A stretch of DNA of 64,000 nt, taken from contig NZ_FOJM01000005.1 of the NCBI RefSeq assembly GCF_900111825.1, positions 62,001 through 126,000 of the forward strand. Reading direction: 5' to 3'. Of this stretch, positions 24,278-34,568 are shown in pieces. Source of the stretch: Pedobacter suwonensis. Lineage in GTDB: Bacteria > Bacteroidota > Bacteroidia > Sphingobacteriales > Sphingobacteriaceae. Position numbers and translations under genes: made by a program. Below the pieces are notes generated by a model. It made no database searches. It saw nothing but the letters and a program-made list of their open reading frames with translations, and was not told where the DNA came from. Within the stretch, counting starts at the first letter, position 1, and every line of letters starts with the position of its first letter.

Positions 24278-24780
24278 GCCATAAATTCTTGTTTATAAGG
24301 TGTGTCAGGCCGGCTGGGGTCAAGCAAAAAAATGCGGATTAATTTTAGGCATAAATTTTAGATCATCGGAATAGGAAGAGTTTCACATTTCTTACGCCGC
24401 TGAACTCCTTGATCTCGCATTGAAGATTCAGTATGATAACCCTGCAAACGGCCTCAGCTAATTTTTTTAACCTGAACCAGATTGCTGGTTTTAATTGTAT
24501 CTGAAAAGAATCTACCGCGACGACCTCTCCACTTTTGTTGATCTTATTAACTGGTGGGTAAAGCCCTTGATATCAAATCATTTATTATAGTGACTTAAGT
24601 CATACCTTTTTTTTTGTTCAAGTGATAAATTTGAGATGACATACCATTTGCCTTAGGCGGCTAAACGACATTTCAATAGAAAATATGATGAAAAATGACC
24701 AGGCGCTGCAAAGCTGTTAGTGTTTTTTGTTATCTGGACTGAAATACTGTGTAAAACGTTGCAAAAATAATTCAACGGTA
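24278..24780. other. Gap between tRNA-Leu and the broken ATPase
   Basis: Apart from the possible minus-strand gene remnant no intact gene, integrase or clear direct repeat of the tRNA 3' end is visible. Confidence 0.4.
24363..24585 (-). pseudogene. Possible gene remnant (C-terminal fragment)
   Basis: On the minus strand an open stretch without a good start codon reads YPPVNKINKSGEVVAVDS, then a basic helical part and ends at TGA 24365-24363. It has protein-like composition but I do not recognise the family. Its position between the tRNA and two broken genes suggests it is debris of the same decaying segment. Coding nature is uncertain. Confidence 0.25.
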
Positions 24781-27287
24781 ATGGAGATAAATACTTTTGG
24801 GTTTAATGGTTTGAGCGATATCCAGGTAATGGCTTCCCGGGAGAAGTACGGCGCAAACGTCTTGTCCTACAAAAAGGAAAATCCCTTCCTCGATGCTCTC
24901 AAAAAAATTATAAAGGAGCCAATGGTGATCTTGTTGCTGGCTGCGGCCCTGATTTATTTTCTTACAGGGAAAACCGGCGATGGTATTTTTCTCTCTCTTG
25001 CCGTATTAATTGTTGCTGCCATCTCCCTCTATCAGGATTCGCGGAGCCGAAACGCTTTGGAAAAATTAAAAGATTTTTCGCAGCCCAAATGCAGCGTGAT
25101 CAGAAACGGGATGGTGATGGATATAAACTCAGGAGATCTTGTCATAGGGGATTATCTGATTGTTGAGGAAGGAAAATCAATAACGGCTGACGCAGTAATT
25201 GTTCATTCCAATGATTTCTCTGTCAATGAAAGCGTGCTCACCGGCGAGTCCCTGGCTGTTTATAAAGACAGTTCTTCAGACGAGAATTTAATCTTTCACG
25301 GAACCACCGTGGCAAGCGGCCTTGCTATTGCCACCGTACAGGCTATAGGAAATAAAACCCGCCTTGGCAGAATCGGGAAAAGCCTGGAGTCGATAAAAGA
25401 AGAAAAAACACCTCTTGAACTGCAGATAAACAATTTTGTTAAAAAAATGGTAATGGTTGGTGGTATGGTATTCCTCGCCGTTTGGTTAATAAACTACCTC
25501 CGCTTTCCGCATATTCTCGACAGCCTGATCAAGGCACTGACCCTGGCAATGAGCATTTTACCGGAAGAAATCCCTGTAGCATTTACAACATTTATGGCAC
25601 TGGGTGCCTGGCGCATGATGAAAATGGGGATTGTCGTCAAACAAATGAAAACCGTTGAGACCCTTGGCAGTGCTTCAGTAATCTGTACCGATAAAACCGG
25701 AACCCTGACCGAGAACAGGATGAGCCTGACAAAAATATATGCCCTGCAGACCAATCAAATCAGTAATGTTGAAGGTCATGTTTTCGATTCGGCCACTCAG
25801 TAAATCTTAACCCTGGGTATGTGGGCCAGTGAACCTATACCCTTCGATCCAATGGATGTTGCCCTGCATGATGCCTACCTTAAAATTCATCAGAAGACGA
25901 GCGCCATGCCTTCCATATGATTCATGAGTATCCGCTGGGAGGGAAGCCCCCATTATGACACACCTGTTTGAAAACTCCCATGGCCATCGAATTATCTCAG
26001 CCAAAGGGGCACCAGAAGCACTTATGATGGTAAGTCATCTTAGCGAATTTCAAAAGCAAAACATCAATGAAGCGATTTTTCCTTTGGCCAAAGAGGGGTA
26101 TCGGGTTTTGGCAGTAGCAGGCAAGTTTTGAAGGGGATAATTTTCCGAAAAACCAGCAGGAATATGAGTTCTCATTTAAGGGGCTCCTGGCCTTCTATGA
26201 TCCTCCTAAGAAAAATATCAGCGCTGTACTGGATGCCTTTTATGCTGCAGGTATCGCTGTTAAGATTATCACAGGAGACAATGCACAAACTACTGGCGCC
26301 ATCGCAAGGCAGATCGGCTTTAGGGGTGCTGAAGATTGTATAGGCGGTGATGAGCTGATGCCACTATCTTTAACCCAGCTCGGAAAAAAGGTTAAATCTG
26401 TAAATATTTTTACCCGGATGTTTCCTGAGGCCAAGCTAAAGATCATAAATGCAATCAAAAACAATAAAGAAATAGTAGCCATGACCGGTGACGGGGTGAA
26501 TGACGGACCTGCATTGAAAGCTGCTCATATCGGCATCGCTATGGGCAAAAAAGGAACTGAGATTGCCAAGCAGGCCGCTTCATTGATATTGCTTGAGGAT
26601 GATTTATCCAAGATGGTTGATGCGGTGGCGATGGGCAGGCGCATTTATACCAATTTGAAAAAGGCCATACAGTATATTATATCCATTCATATTCCCATTG
26701 TATTAACCGTATTTATACCGCTGGCCATGGGCTGGATTTATCCTAATATTTTCTCACCTGTTCATATCATTTTTTTAGAGCTGATTATGGGGCCAACCTG
26801 TTCGATCATTTATGAGAATGAGCCGATCGAGAAAAATACAATGCTGCAGAAACCAAGACCGCTGACTTCAACCTTCTTTAATTGGAAAGAATTATCTATG
26901 AGCATCATTCAGGGATTGGTAATTACCGCAGGGACACTTGCAGCATATCAGCATGCGATTAATGATGGAGCGGATGAGCTAATCACACGCACCATGGTGT
27001 TCAGCTGCCTGATATCCGCAAATATATCGCTCACGCTGGTCAACCGCTCTTTTTTCTACTCGCTTTTTACTACCACAAGGTACAAGAATAACCTTGTTCC
27101 CATCAAGATAGGCATTACCGTTGTCATTTCAGGTGCGTTGATCTACTTGCCACCCCTGGCATCATTTTTTGGATTTCAGTCACTTAGTTTAGTTAGACTC
27201 TTGATTAGCATTGTCTTGGGATTTGTTTCTGTCGCGGGGTTTGAACTTGTCAAATGGAGAAACAGGACATATCAGCAACCAAAATAA
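24781..27287 (+). pseudogene. Cation-transporting P-type ATPase, broken by a stop and two frameshifts
   Basis: Remains of a P2-type (Ca2+ pump-like) ATPase of about 835 codons. Part 1 from ATG 24781 has the N-terminal cation ATPase domain, membrane helices, LTGESL, the PEEIP segment and the phosphorylation site CTDKTGTLTENRM. An in-frame TAA lies at 25801-25803; reading continues to TGA at 25918. Part 2 (frame +1, to TGA 26129-26131) has HLFENSHGHRIISAKGAPEAL from the nucleotide-binding domain. Part 3 (frame +2, to 27287) has KIITGDNAQTTGAIA, TGDGVNDGPALKAAHIG and the C-terminal helices. All domains are recognisable, so the damage is recent. Sequencing error could explain one shift, hardly all three. 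The neighbouring Usp gene is broken too. Confidence 0.88.
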
Positions 27288-27547
27288 AAAGCCTCGGTTA
27301 AAACTGTCCGGAACTCCCATCATGCCTCTTGCTTGTAGGATAAGAAAAAAACGATGAGCAGGAGCTAGGTTGTTTAGCAGACTTTTTGAAGGTAATCAGC
27401 TATATCGGTACTGAATCTGCTCTGCTGATCGAAAACATATTTATATATGATCAATATCATCGCCGGAAAAAAGGGAAATTCTGAACTTAGGTGCATACAT
27501 GGTTGTGCAGTTGCCCGGCCAGCGAAAAATTGATAAATATCCGGATC

Positions 27548-28413
27548 ATGAAAACAATACTTGCTTTGACCGATTTTTCAGAATCTGCTGAAAATGCGTC
27601 ACGCTATGCATACGAACTTGCAAAAAGGGTTAAGGCTCACCTGATGCTTTGTAATGCCATCACCGTTCCGCTTTCACAGCCCATCCCGGCGGAATGGTTT
27701 GGCCAATGGATTATGATTCGGTCATTAGCAAGAGCAAAAGAGCGCTGAAAGACTTTGCCCATCTGATCGTTGATTCAAACGGTCTTCCAGATAAAGCCTT
27801 TCCCAAAGTTTCTGTAAAAGTAAAGGTTGGCGATATCTCTGATCTCGTGCGGGAAGCCGTTCTAACCACCGAGGTTAATCTGGCCGTGATGGGGCTTTCC
27901 GGTGCCGGAGATATGCGGAGGTTTTTTCTGGGTAGCAGTACCAGGGACATGATAGACGCGGCGCAGCTACCCCTGATGCTTATACCGAAAACTGTAAAAT
28001 TCAGTCCCTTTACTAAAATCGCGTTCGCAACCGATTTGAGTACCGCGGACTTTGAGGCCATCCAGTCCCTGGCAGTGTTGGCATCAGCATCCAATGCAGA
28101 GTTGCTTATCGTCCATGTTGTAGAGAATGGGATGGGGCCCGAGAGAACAGGAAAGATCAATGACTTTATTGCCCGGCTGAGGACAGACATCAACTACGAT
28201 AAGATATATTATAAAAATGTATACAATAAGGATGTTGAGGGTGGACTGGAATGGCTCAGTGAACACGGGCAAATAGATTGCCTTTCTATGATTCATCGTC
28301 CGCATGATTTTCTCGACGGGGTGCTGAAGGGTAGCCATAGCCAAAAAATGGCCAGGCTTACCGAACTCCCGCTGCTCGTATTTCCTCAGGGCCATAAGGA
28401 TGTTGTTTCCTAA
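27548..28413 (+). pseudogene. Universal stress protein (tandem UspA), frameshifted
   Basis: A two-domain UspA-like protein of about 288 residues split by one frameshift. The first frame starts at ATG 27548 (MKTILALTDFSESAENASRYAYELAKR, shown only in part) and leaves the family pattern after PIPAEWFG near 27695. The second frame resumes with MDYDSVISKSKRALKDF and runs to the stop at 28413, with FFLGSSTRDMI, PLMLIPK, IAFATDLS in domain 2 and the C-terminal PLLVFPQ. A one- or two-base change near 27690-27705 would restore the full protein. It lies 260 bp after the broken ATPase on the same strand; both may belong to one dying stress or ion-homeostasis island. Confidence 0.8.
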
Positions 28414-28906
28414 GAATCTCCAGACAAGATATATCCAAAATGATCCTAAAACGATGAAAGCCGCTGTGATCCATGGTTTGTGATCATCCCCAGCGTATTG
28501 AGTGGGTAAAGGTCAAAAAAACAAAAGGATCCTTCGCTAAACGCATGTCGATTTGTTATCTCTCACAAATGATTATGGTTTATGCAACAAAATTTAATCA
28601 ATTAAAATGTCAGGTTTTTCGTTCAAAGTTTCCCAGTCAGGATATTTTTGATACGAAATACTTAACCTGGGTTTGATATTATTTTATAAACCCTTTAGCT
28701 TTCAAATCATCAACCATAGGCTAAATAAGCATTAAAAAGCTTTTAACATATTACGTGGGCCTTAAACGGAGCAACGCTTTGCCTGATCCATCTTTTTTGT
28801 AGTATCAAAATTATGAGGAAGTCAATAAACTTTACCCGCACTAAATAATAGTTGGTCTTTTTTTGATAATACATTCATTTCGTAAATTCATAGCTTTTAA
28901 CTATCT
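28414..28906. other. Intergenic stretch without visible gene
   Basis: Only short open frames without protein-like features. It joins the decaying segment to the ECF sigma locus and may contain that locus's promoter, which I cannot place with confidence. Confidence 0.4.
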
Positions 28907-29509
28907 ATGTCATTCATTAAGTTATTAATGGAAGGAGAGGAGAGTAAAACACTTAATATCGACCAATTCGAAATGATGTTTCGCAGAAACCATCAATTTC
29001 TATGTGCTGTGGCTATGGAATACGTTCATGATCAGTTTACAGCGGAAGATATGGTGCAGGACTTTTTCCTTGACTTCTGGCAGAGGCGTCATACCATTCA
29101 GTTCACCACAAGTTTCGAAGCCTACGCACGAAGAGCTGTAAAATATAAATGTATCGATTTCCTGCGTAAAAGTGCAGTAAATGAAAAGAGGAATTCGATG
29201 TTGGACACGTTAGATCAGGAGCAAGAAGATATTAATGAGACAGAATATAGCGAAGTCAGGCATCAGCGTTACCTAAAAATTGTTGAATTGGTTCAAAAAC
29301 TTCCGGAAAGCAGGCAAAATATTTTTATCATGCATGCGGTAGACAAAATGACCTATGTAGAAATTGCAAAAAAGCAAAATATTTCTGTAAATACGGTTAA
29401 AACACAATTAAGCAGAGCTTATTCTGCGCTTCGCACTCATATAGTTCTAGTTTGCATTACTTTTACCCTTTTTCAGGGAGTATTTAAATTTATTTTAGAG
29501 AAAAAATAA
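28907..29509 (+). CDS. ECF sigma factor of a SusCD/FecR locus
   Basis: RNA polymerase sigma factor of the ECF group, 200 aa. Region 2: FLCAVAMEYVHDQFTAEDMVQDFFLDFWQRR near residues 34-64, with DFLRKSAVN; region 4: LPESRQNIFIMHAVDKMTYVEIAKKQ, then the helix-turn-helix SVNTVKTQLSRAYSAL. The last 20 residues are hydrophobic, a usual tail in this Bacteroidota class. The FecR-type anti-sigma gene follows 55 bp later, then SusC and SusD genes, so it is probably released when the TonB receptor binds its ligand and then activates the receptor operon. Confidence 0.9.
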   Translation: MSFIKLLMEGEESKTLNIDQFEMMFRRNHQFLCAVAMEYVHDQFTAEDMVQDFFLDFWQRRHTIQFTTSFEAYARRAVKYKCIDFLRKSAVNEKRNSMLDTLDQEQEDINETEYSEVRHQRYLKIVELVQKLPESRQNIFIMHAVDKMTYVEIAKKQNISVNTVKTQLSRAYSALRTHIVLVCITFTLFQGVFKFILEKK

Positions 29510-29564
29510 AAATTTATCCATTGGCTGTCACCCATTTTCAATACATCTACGACAGTGTTGTAAT

Positions 29565-30743
29565 ATGGATAAGAAATTCAGCAATTTTACTCCTGACTGG
29601 GACAAGCTTTTAGATGAACTAGAAGCTGATGAGCAGTTATCTAATTCCCTGAGTGCCGATGAACAATTACTTTTGGCAGAACTTCGTACCATCAGGAATG
29701 CATCTGCTGACGCACTGAAAGCTTATTCTTTTTCTGATACCAATAAAAAATGGGCTGAATTAAGGGCTCAGATCGAGCCAACAGTGGCTGTACGGCGTAA
29801 GGTTGGTGTGCGTAAACTTTGGTTCAGCATCGCAGCTGCTGCGGTGCTGTTTATTATAGCCATTAGTTTTATTTATAACCGCTATCAGCAGGAGCCGCAG
29901 CCACAAAAGCTGGTCAATATGATCAAAAACGATATTGCACCTGGCAAAAATGCTGCTACCCTCACCTTAGATAACGGCAAACAAATTATCTTATCTGCTG
30001 CTAATAACGGTAATCTGGCTCAGGAAGCAGGAATTGTGATCAGTAAAACTGCAGATGGGCAGCTCATTTACACCGCAACAGGTGCTAAAACAGCTGCAGG
30101 TACACACATTCATACCTTGTCGACTGCCAGGGGTGAAACTTATCGCCTGCGTTTGCCAGATCAAAGTGAAGTATGGCTGAATTCATCTTCCTCTATCAAG
30201 TTCCCCGCATCATTTGCATCGGCGAAATCGCGTAAAGTGGAACTTACAGGTGAAGCTTACTTTCAGATTGCAAAAGATAAAGTACATCCCTTTATTGTAA
30301 AAACCAACCTTCAGGAGGTACAGGTACTGGGCACACATTTCAATGTGAACAGTTACGCTGATCATCGCAAAGCAGTAACTACGCTTATTGAAGGAAGTGT
30401 GAGGGTGTCCAATCGTTCACAACAGACAAAAACCATTAAACCTGGAGAGCAATCTACAGTACTGGACGGGCAAGACATTGCCGTTGCGCCTGCCGACATT
30501 AAAAATGTAATGGCCTGGAAAAATGGTTATTTCCGTTTCAGAAATGAGCCGATTGAAGAGGTGATGGCAAAGATCAGTCGTTGGTACGATATCGATGTGG
30601 TATACGCCGGGAAAGTATCGGGTGAGCTATTCAATGGTAACATTTCGCTTCATAAAAATATAAGCGAAGTGCTGAATATGCTCAGCTATTCAAATGATGT
30701 AAAATTTAAAGTTGAAGGAAGGAGGGTAACCGTTATACAATAG
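29565..30743 (+). CDS. FecR-type anti-sigma factor
   Basis: Inner-membrane sigma regulator of 392 aa. A cytoplasmic N-terminal part (residues 1-88) binds the sigma factor; one membrane helix follows (LWFSIAAAAVLFIIAISFIY, near 90-110); the periplasmic FecR domain has LPDQSEVWLNSSSSIKFP and ELTGEAYFQIAKDKVHPFIVKT (split here at the usual GEAYF motif), and a C-terminal DUF4974-like domain (NEPIEEVMAKISRWYDIDVVY). It lies between the ECF gene and the SusC gene, the standard order. RseP at 21262 is a candidate protease for the cascade. Confidence 0.92.
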   Translation: MDKKFSNFTPDWDKLLDELEADEQLSNSLSADEQLLLAELRTIRNASADALKAYSFSDTNKKWAELRAQIEPTVAVRRKVGVRKLWFSIAAAAVLFIIAISFIYNRYQQEPQPQKLVNMIKNDIAPGKNAATLTLDNGKQIILSAANNGNLAQEAGIVISKTADGQLIYTATGAKTAAGTHIHTLSTARGETYRLRLPDQSEVWLNSSSSIKFPASFASAKSRKVELTGEAYFQIAKDKVHPFIVKTNLQEVQVLGTHFNVNSYADHRKAVTTLIEGSVRVSNRSQQTKTIKPGEQSTVLDGQDIAVAPADIKNVMAWKNGYFRFRNEPIEEVMAKISRWYDIDVVYAGKVSGELFNGNISLHKNISEVLNMLSYSNDVKFKVEGRRVTVIQ

Positions 30744-30945
30744 AAATATACACAATCTAATCTATCGGAAATTCAAATTCGTCCCCCCGGGACCACAAGG
30801 GGCTGCGATGCAGAATAAATTTAAATACCAGTCCGACGCCAATCGAACTGGTAATAAAAGTCCGGTAATTAACCAAACAGTTAACTAACCGCTAAAAGCC
30901 GCGAACTCGAAATACAAGGCTTTAAGCAACAACCAAACTTATCAA
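30744..30945 (+). promoter_or_regulatory. Leader region of the SusC gene
   Basis: About 200 bp with no gene. Because the FecR and SusC genes are separated here, a promoter for the ECF-dependent SusC transcript is likely within it, but I see no unambiguous box. Confidence 0.35.
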
Positions 30946-33900
30946 ATGTACCAAATTTGCACTAAACCAGTGCGCTTTCTTAGCGCGCAACACAAACTAT
31001 GGAGAGTTATGAAGCTAACCACTTTACTCATACTTGCTTTTATCATGCAGGTCAGTGCGGCCACCTACGCACAAAAAATTACCCTGTCGGCCAAAAACGC
31101 TGGACTATTTACGATTTTTGATCAGATCAGTGACCAGACAGGATACGATTTTGTGATCACAAATTCTGTGTTAAAGGGTTCTAAAAAAGTTACGATAGAT
31201 GTTAAAAATGCTGAACTGAACGACGTTCTTGATCAGATATTCAAAGACCAATCGCTGGAATTTACGATTACCAACAAATCAGTACTTGTAAAAAAGAAAG
31301 CGCCTGCATTATTTGAAAAAATTATTAATCATTTTCAGGCGATTGATGTTACCGGTAGGGTGCTCAACGAAAAAAATATGCCTCTTCCCGGCGCTATTGT
31401 AAGTTTAAAGGGATTGAAAAAACAGGTAGTAACCAATAGTGATGGTGAGTTCAAACTGGAGAATGTGGATGAAGATGCTGTACTTGTAGTTACGTTTTTA
31501 GGTTATCAGACCAGGGAGATCAAGGCTTCGCAAAATCTTGGCAACATCGTGCTTGCTATTCAAACCAGTCAGTTGGATGAAGTGACCGTTTCAACAGGTT
31601 ATCAAACGCTTTCAAGAGAACGCGTTACCGGCTCATTTTCGAAGGTATCATCCAAGCAGCTGGATCAACAGCGTCTAAGTAGTATGCAGTCGCTACTGGA
31701 AGGCAGGGTACCAGGTTACAACAATGGTCTGATCAGAGGAACAACTTCAATGAACAACCAACTGGTACAGCCTTTATATGTAATCGATGGCTTCCCTATA
31801 GAAAACCTGAAGCTGGATGCCAACAATAATGTAGCTCAAGGCATACCGGGACTAAACCTGGAAGATATTGAAAGCATTACGGTACTTAAAGATGCTGCTG
31901 CGGCATCTATCTATGGAGCACGTGCTTCCAATGGTGTTATCGTTATTGTAACCAAGAAAGCAAAAATGGGCAAGCCTCAAATCTCTGCCTCCAGTACATT
32001 CACTGTATCACCTTACAGGTTATATACCGATAACCTGACGAGTTCGTCAGACATCATAGAACTGGAAAAAGAATGGGCGGCGAATAACCCGAATTTACGG
32101 GGTGCAAATGCTGCTAATTATGCGGCCAACCTATTGCAAAATATGGCCTATCCGAGCCAGGGTATTAATGCTATTCTGAAAAATGCTGCCGGTACGCTAT
32201 CACAAGCAGATCTCAACAGCAGATTAGCACAACTGGCATCCAGTGGATACCAGTATTATGATGATGTAGAAAATTACAGTAAACGTAATCCCTTTTATCA
32301 GCAATATAACCTGAGTGCCGGCAGTGCAACCGAAAAAAATGCTTTATATTCATCTGTCACTTACCGTAACAATAAAACACAGGATAAATTTGCAGGTGAT
32401 GAATCCGTTGGTGTTAATATCAACAACACCACCCAGATCACCAAGTGGCTGAGCATGGAACTGAGTACATTCTTGTCTTACGTTGAGGGGAATACCCAGC
32501 CTTATAATACCTTATCACCGGGATATGCCTATTTACCTTACGACCGTTTGGTGAATGCCGATGGAAGCAACTTTACTTCTACTGCAGCGTCACGTTTATC
32601 TGCCAATACCATGGCACTGATCAATAATAACCGGCTGTACAATATGGACATTACGCCATTGGATGAACAGGCAATGAACCTTGGCAAAACAAAGAACTTT
32701 ACCAGCAGGTCGTTTGTCCGCCTGGGTGCAAAAATAACCGATTGGTTATCTTACAAATCAAGTTTTCAATATGAGTATGCAACCAGCAGGCTCGATCAGC
32801 TGTATGATAAAAATTCCTATTTTGTTCGCAGTAAGGTAAATAGTTTTGCTTCTGGTAATCCTGTAGCTGGCGGAACCGCAATCTTCAATCTTCCCTATGG
32901 GAATATCAATTACAAAGAAAATCAGTTCAATAATGCATATAACTTCCGCCAGCAGTTAAACGTTGACAAAACTTTTGGGGAGAAACATAGCTTTACCGCA
33001 ATTTTAGGTTCTGAGATCAGGAACAGAAAAATTGAATATTATAACCAGTCGCTTTACAATTATAATCCAAATACATTAACCTACAGCTTAGTCAACCAGC
33101 CTTTATTGGGCAGCTACCCCGGGAATATTCTCGGAGGGGGAAATTTTACTGCAAGAGATGCAGCATTTAATAGGGTCAATATAGAGCGTTTTGTCTCTTT
33201 CTACAGTAATGTTGGCTATGCCTATGATGAAAAGTATCTCTTTACAAGTAGTATCCGATGGGATAAGTCAAACCTCTGGGGTACCAGTTCAAAATATCAG
33301 CATACACCCATCTGGTCATTTGGCGCAGGCTGGAATATCAACAAGGAATCTTTCTTTAATGCAGACTGGGTAGACCGGTTGAAATTACGTGCTTCACATG
33401 GTATCGGCGGCAATGTTTACACTAATAGTGCACCATTTACCACTTTTAATTTTAACCCTAACTACAATGTAGGAGGCTTGCAGGCAACAGTAGGCAGTAG
33501 ACCAAATCCAATGTTATCATGGGAAAAAACAACAACCACCAATGGCGGTTTGGACTTTGCTGTATTGAATAACCGTTTGTCGGGTTCAGTAGATTATTAT
33601 CGTAAAAGAGGTACCGATTTACTTGCCAATACGCAGGGCGTGCCCACAGAGGGATTTGGTTACTCAACCTATGTCATCAATAACGGAAAGATGCTGAATA
33701 ATGGTATTGAAGTGAATCTGTCTGGCGATATTATACGCGCTAAAGATTTGAACTGGAACTTAAGTGTACAGTATGCTTATAACAAGAATAAAGTTACCTA
33801 CGTGAATGTCGAGGCTCCTTTCTATATTCTTCAGCTTGATTATCCGCAATCATTTCCGCGTATCGGAAATCCATACAATGCCATTTACAGTTATCAATGG

Positions 33901-34518
33901 GCTGGTTTGAGTGATAAAGGATTGCCACAGGTTTATAATGAAAAAGGAGAGAAGGTGTTGGCTTCGCCAACTACGCTACAATCTATTGTGTACAGCGGAA
34001 CGACTGTTCCAAAATACAGCGGATCATTTAACAGTACGCTGGATTATAAAAACTTCACTTTATCTTTTCTGTTGACTTTCGAGGGCGGTCATAAAATGAG
34101 GAATACATTTTTACCTACACTTGGAGCCGGCTATAATAGTGCGCTTAACGGCTATGTAACGCAAATCAGTACCGTAAACAAAGATATTGTAAACCGGTGG
34201 AGAAATCCTGGTGATGAGCTAACAACCAATGTGCCTAAAGTGGTTTTTGCCGAAGATCCTGCGTATAACAGCCAAAGTGCCAGTATGTATGGTTATGCTG
34301 ATATCAATGTGATTGATGCGAGCAATATGCGTTTAAGAAATATTTCACTTGCATATAAAGTACCGCAACTGGTGGCTAAAAAGGCAGGAATGAGCAATAT
34401 ACGTTTCCAGTTTAATGTGGAGAATGCATTTACACTGGCCAAATCTCAAACGGCGAAATACCTGCTTAATGGATACAGCATGCCGAATTATGTATTGGGA
34501 GCTTATCTGACTTTCTAA
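30946..34518 (+). CDS. SusC/RagA-type TonB-dependent outer-membrane receptor with STN domain
   Basis: Large outer-membrane transporter of 1190 aa that works with the SusD lipoprotein. A signal peptide follows a basic start (the first 20 residues may precede the true start at MKLTTLLILAFIMQVSA, near residue 22). An STN domain (residues about 48-125: LFTIFDQISDQTGYDFVI and NAELNDVLDQIF) is the signal-transfer domain for FecR. Then a carboxypeptidase-like beta-sandwich (DVTGRVLNEKNMPLPGAIV), the plug (VTVSTGYQTLSRERVTGSFS and ESITVLKDAAAASIYGARASNG, the typical SusC plug motif) and a barrel ending ...YVLGAYLTF with the aromatic end. The ligand is unknown. Confidence 0.93.
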   Translation: MYQICTKPVRFLSAQHKLWRVMKLTTLLILAFIMQVSAATYAQKITLSAKNAGLFTIFDQISDQTGYDFVITNSVLKGSKKVTIDVKNAELNDVLDQIFKDQSLEFTITNKSVLVKKKAPALFEKIINHFQAIDVTGRVLNEKNMPLPGAIVSLKGLKKQVVTNSDGEFKLENVDEDAVLVVTFLGYQTREIKASQNLGNIVLAIQTSQLDEVTVSTGYQTLSRERVTGSFSKVSSKQLDQQRLSSMQSLLEGRVPGYNNGLIRGTTSMNNQLVQPLYVIDGFPIENLKLDANNNVAQGIPGLNLEDIESITVLKDAAAASIYGARASNGVIVIVTKKAKMGKPQISASSTFTVSPYRLYTDNLTSSSDIIELEKEWAANNPNLRGANAANYAANLLQNMAYPSQGINAILKNAAGTLSQADLNSRLAQLASSGYQYYDDVENYSKRNPFYQQYNLSAGSATEKNALYSSVTYRNNKTQDKFAGDESVGVNINNTTQITKWLSMELSTFLSYVEGNTQPYNTLSPGYAYLPYDRLVNADGSNFTSTAASRLSANTMALINNNRLYNMDITPLDEQAMNLGKTKNFTSRSFVRLGAKITDWLSYKSSFQYEYATSRLDQLYDKNSYFVRSKVNSFASGNPVAGGTAIFNLPYGNINYKENQFNNAYNFRQQLNVDKTFGEKHSFTAILGSEIRNRKIEYYNQSLYNYNPNTLTYSLVNQPLLGSYPGNILGGGNFTARDAAFNRVNIERFVSFYSNVGYAYDEKYLFTSSIRWDKSNLWGTSSKYQHTPIWSFGAGWNINKESFFNADWVDRLKLRASHGIGGNVYTNSAPFTTFNFNPNYNVGGLQATVGSRPNPMLSWEKTTTTNGGLDFAVLNNRLSGSVDYYRKRGTDLLANTQGVPTEGFGYSTYVINNGKMLNNGIEVNLSGDIIRAKDLNWNLSVQYAYNKNKVTYVNVEAPFYILQLDYPQSFPRIGNPYNAIYSYQWAGLSDKGLPQVYNEKGEKVLASPTTLQSIVYSGTTVPKYSGSFNSTLDYKNFTLSFLLTFEGGHKMRNTFLPTLGAGYNSALNGYVTQISTVNKDIVNRWRNPGDELTTNVPKVVFAEDPAYNSQSASMYGYADINVIDASNMRLRNISLAYKVPQLVAKKAGMSNIRFQFNVENAFTLAKSQTAKYLLNGYSMPNYVLGAYLTF

Positions 34519-34568
34519 AAACAGTTTATACTGCACCAGCAGTAAAAGAACATTTAAAGACATAAGTG

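Noticed and set aside
24150..24780. tRNA-Leu as phage or island attachment site
   Set aside because: No integrase gene and no direct repeat of the tRNA 3' end was seen by eye.
27711..28395. Two minus-strand open frames over the Usp gene
   Set aside because: Antisense shadows of the broken universal stress gene.
28473..28676. 67-aa plus-strand open frame
   Set aside because: Low-complexity composition, no homology-like pattern, not in an operon; likely chance.
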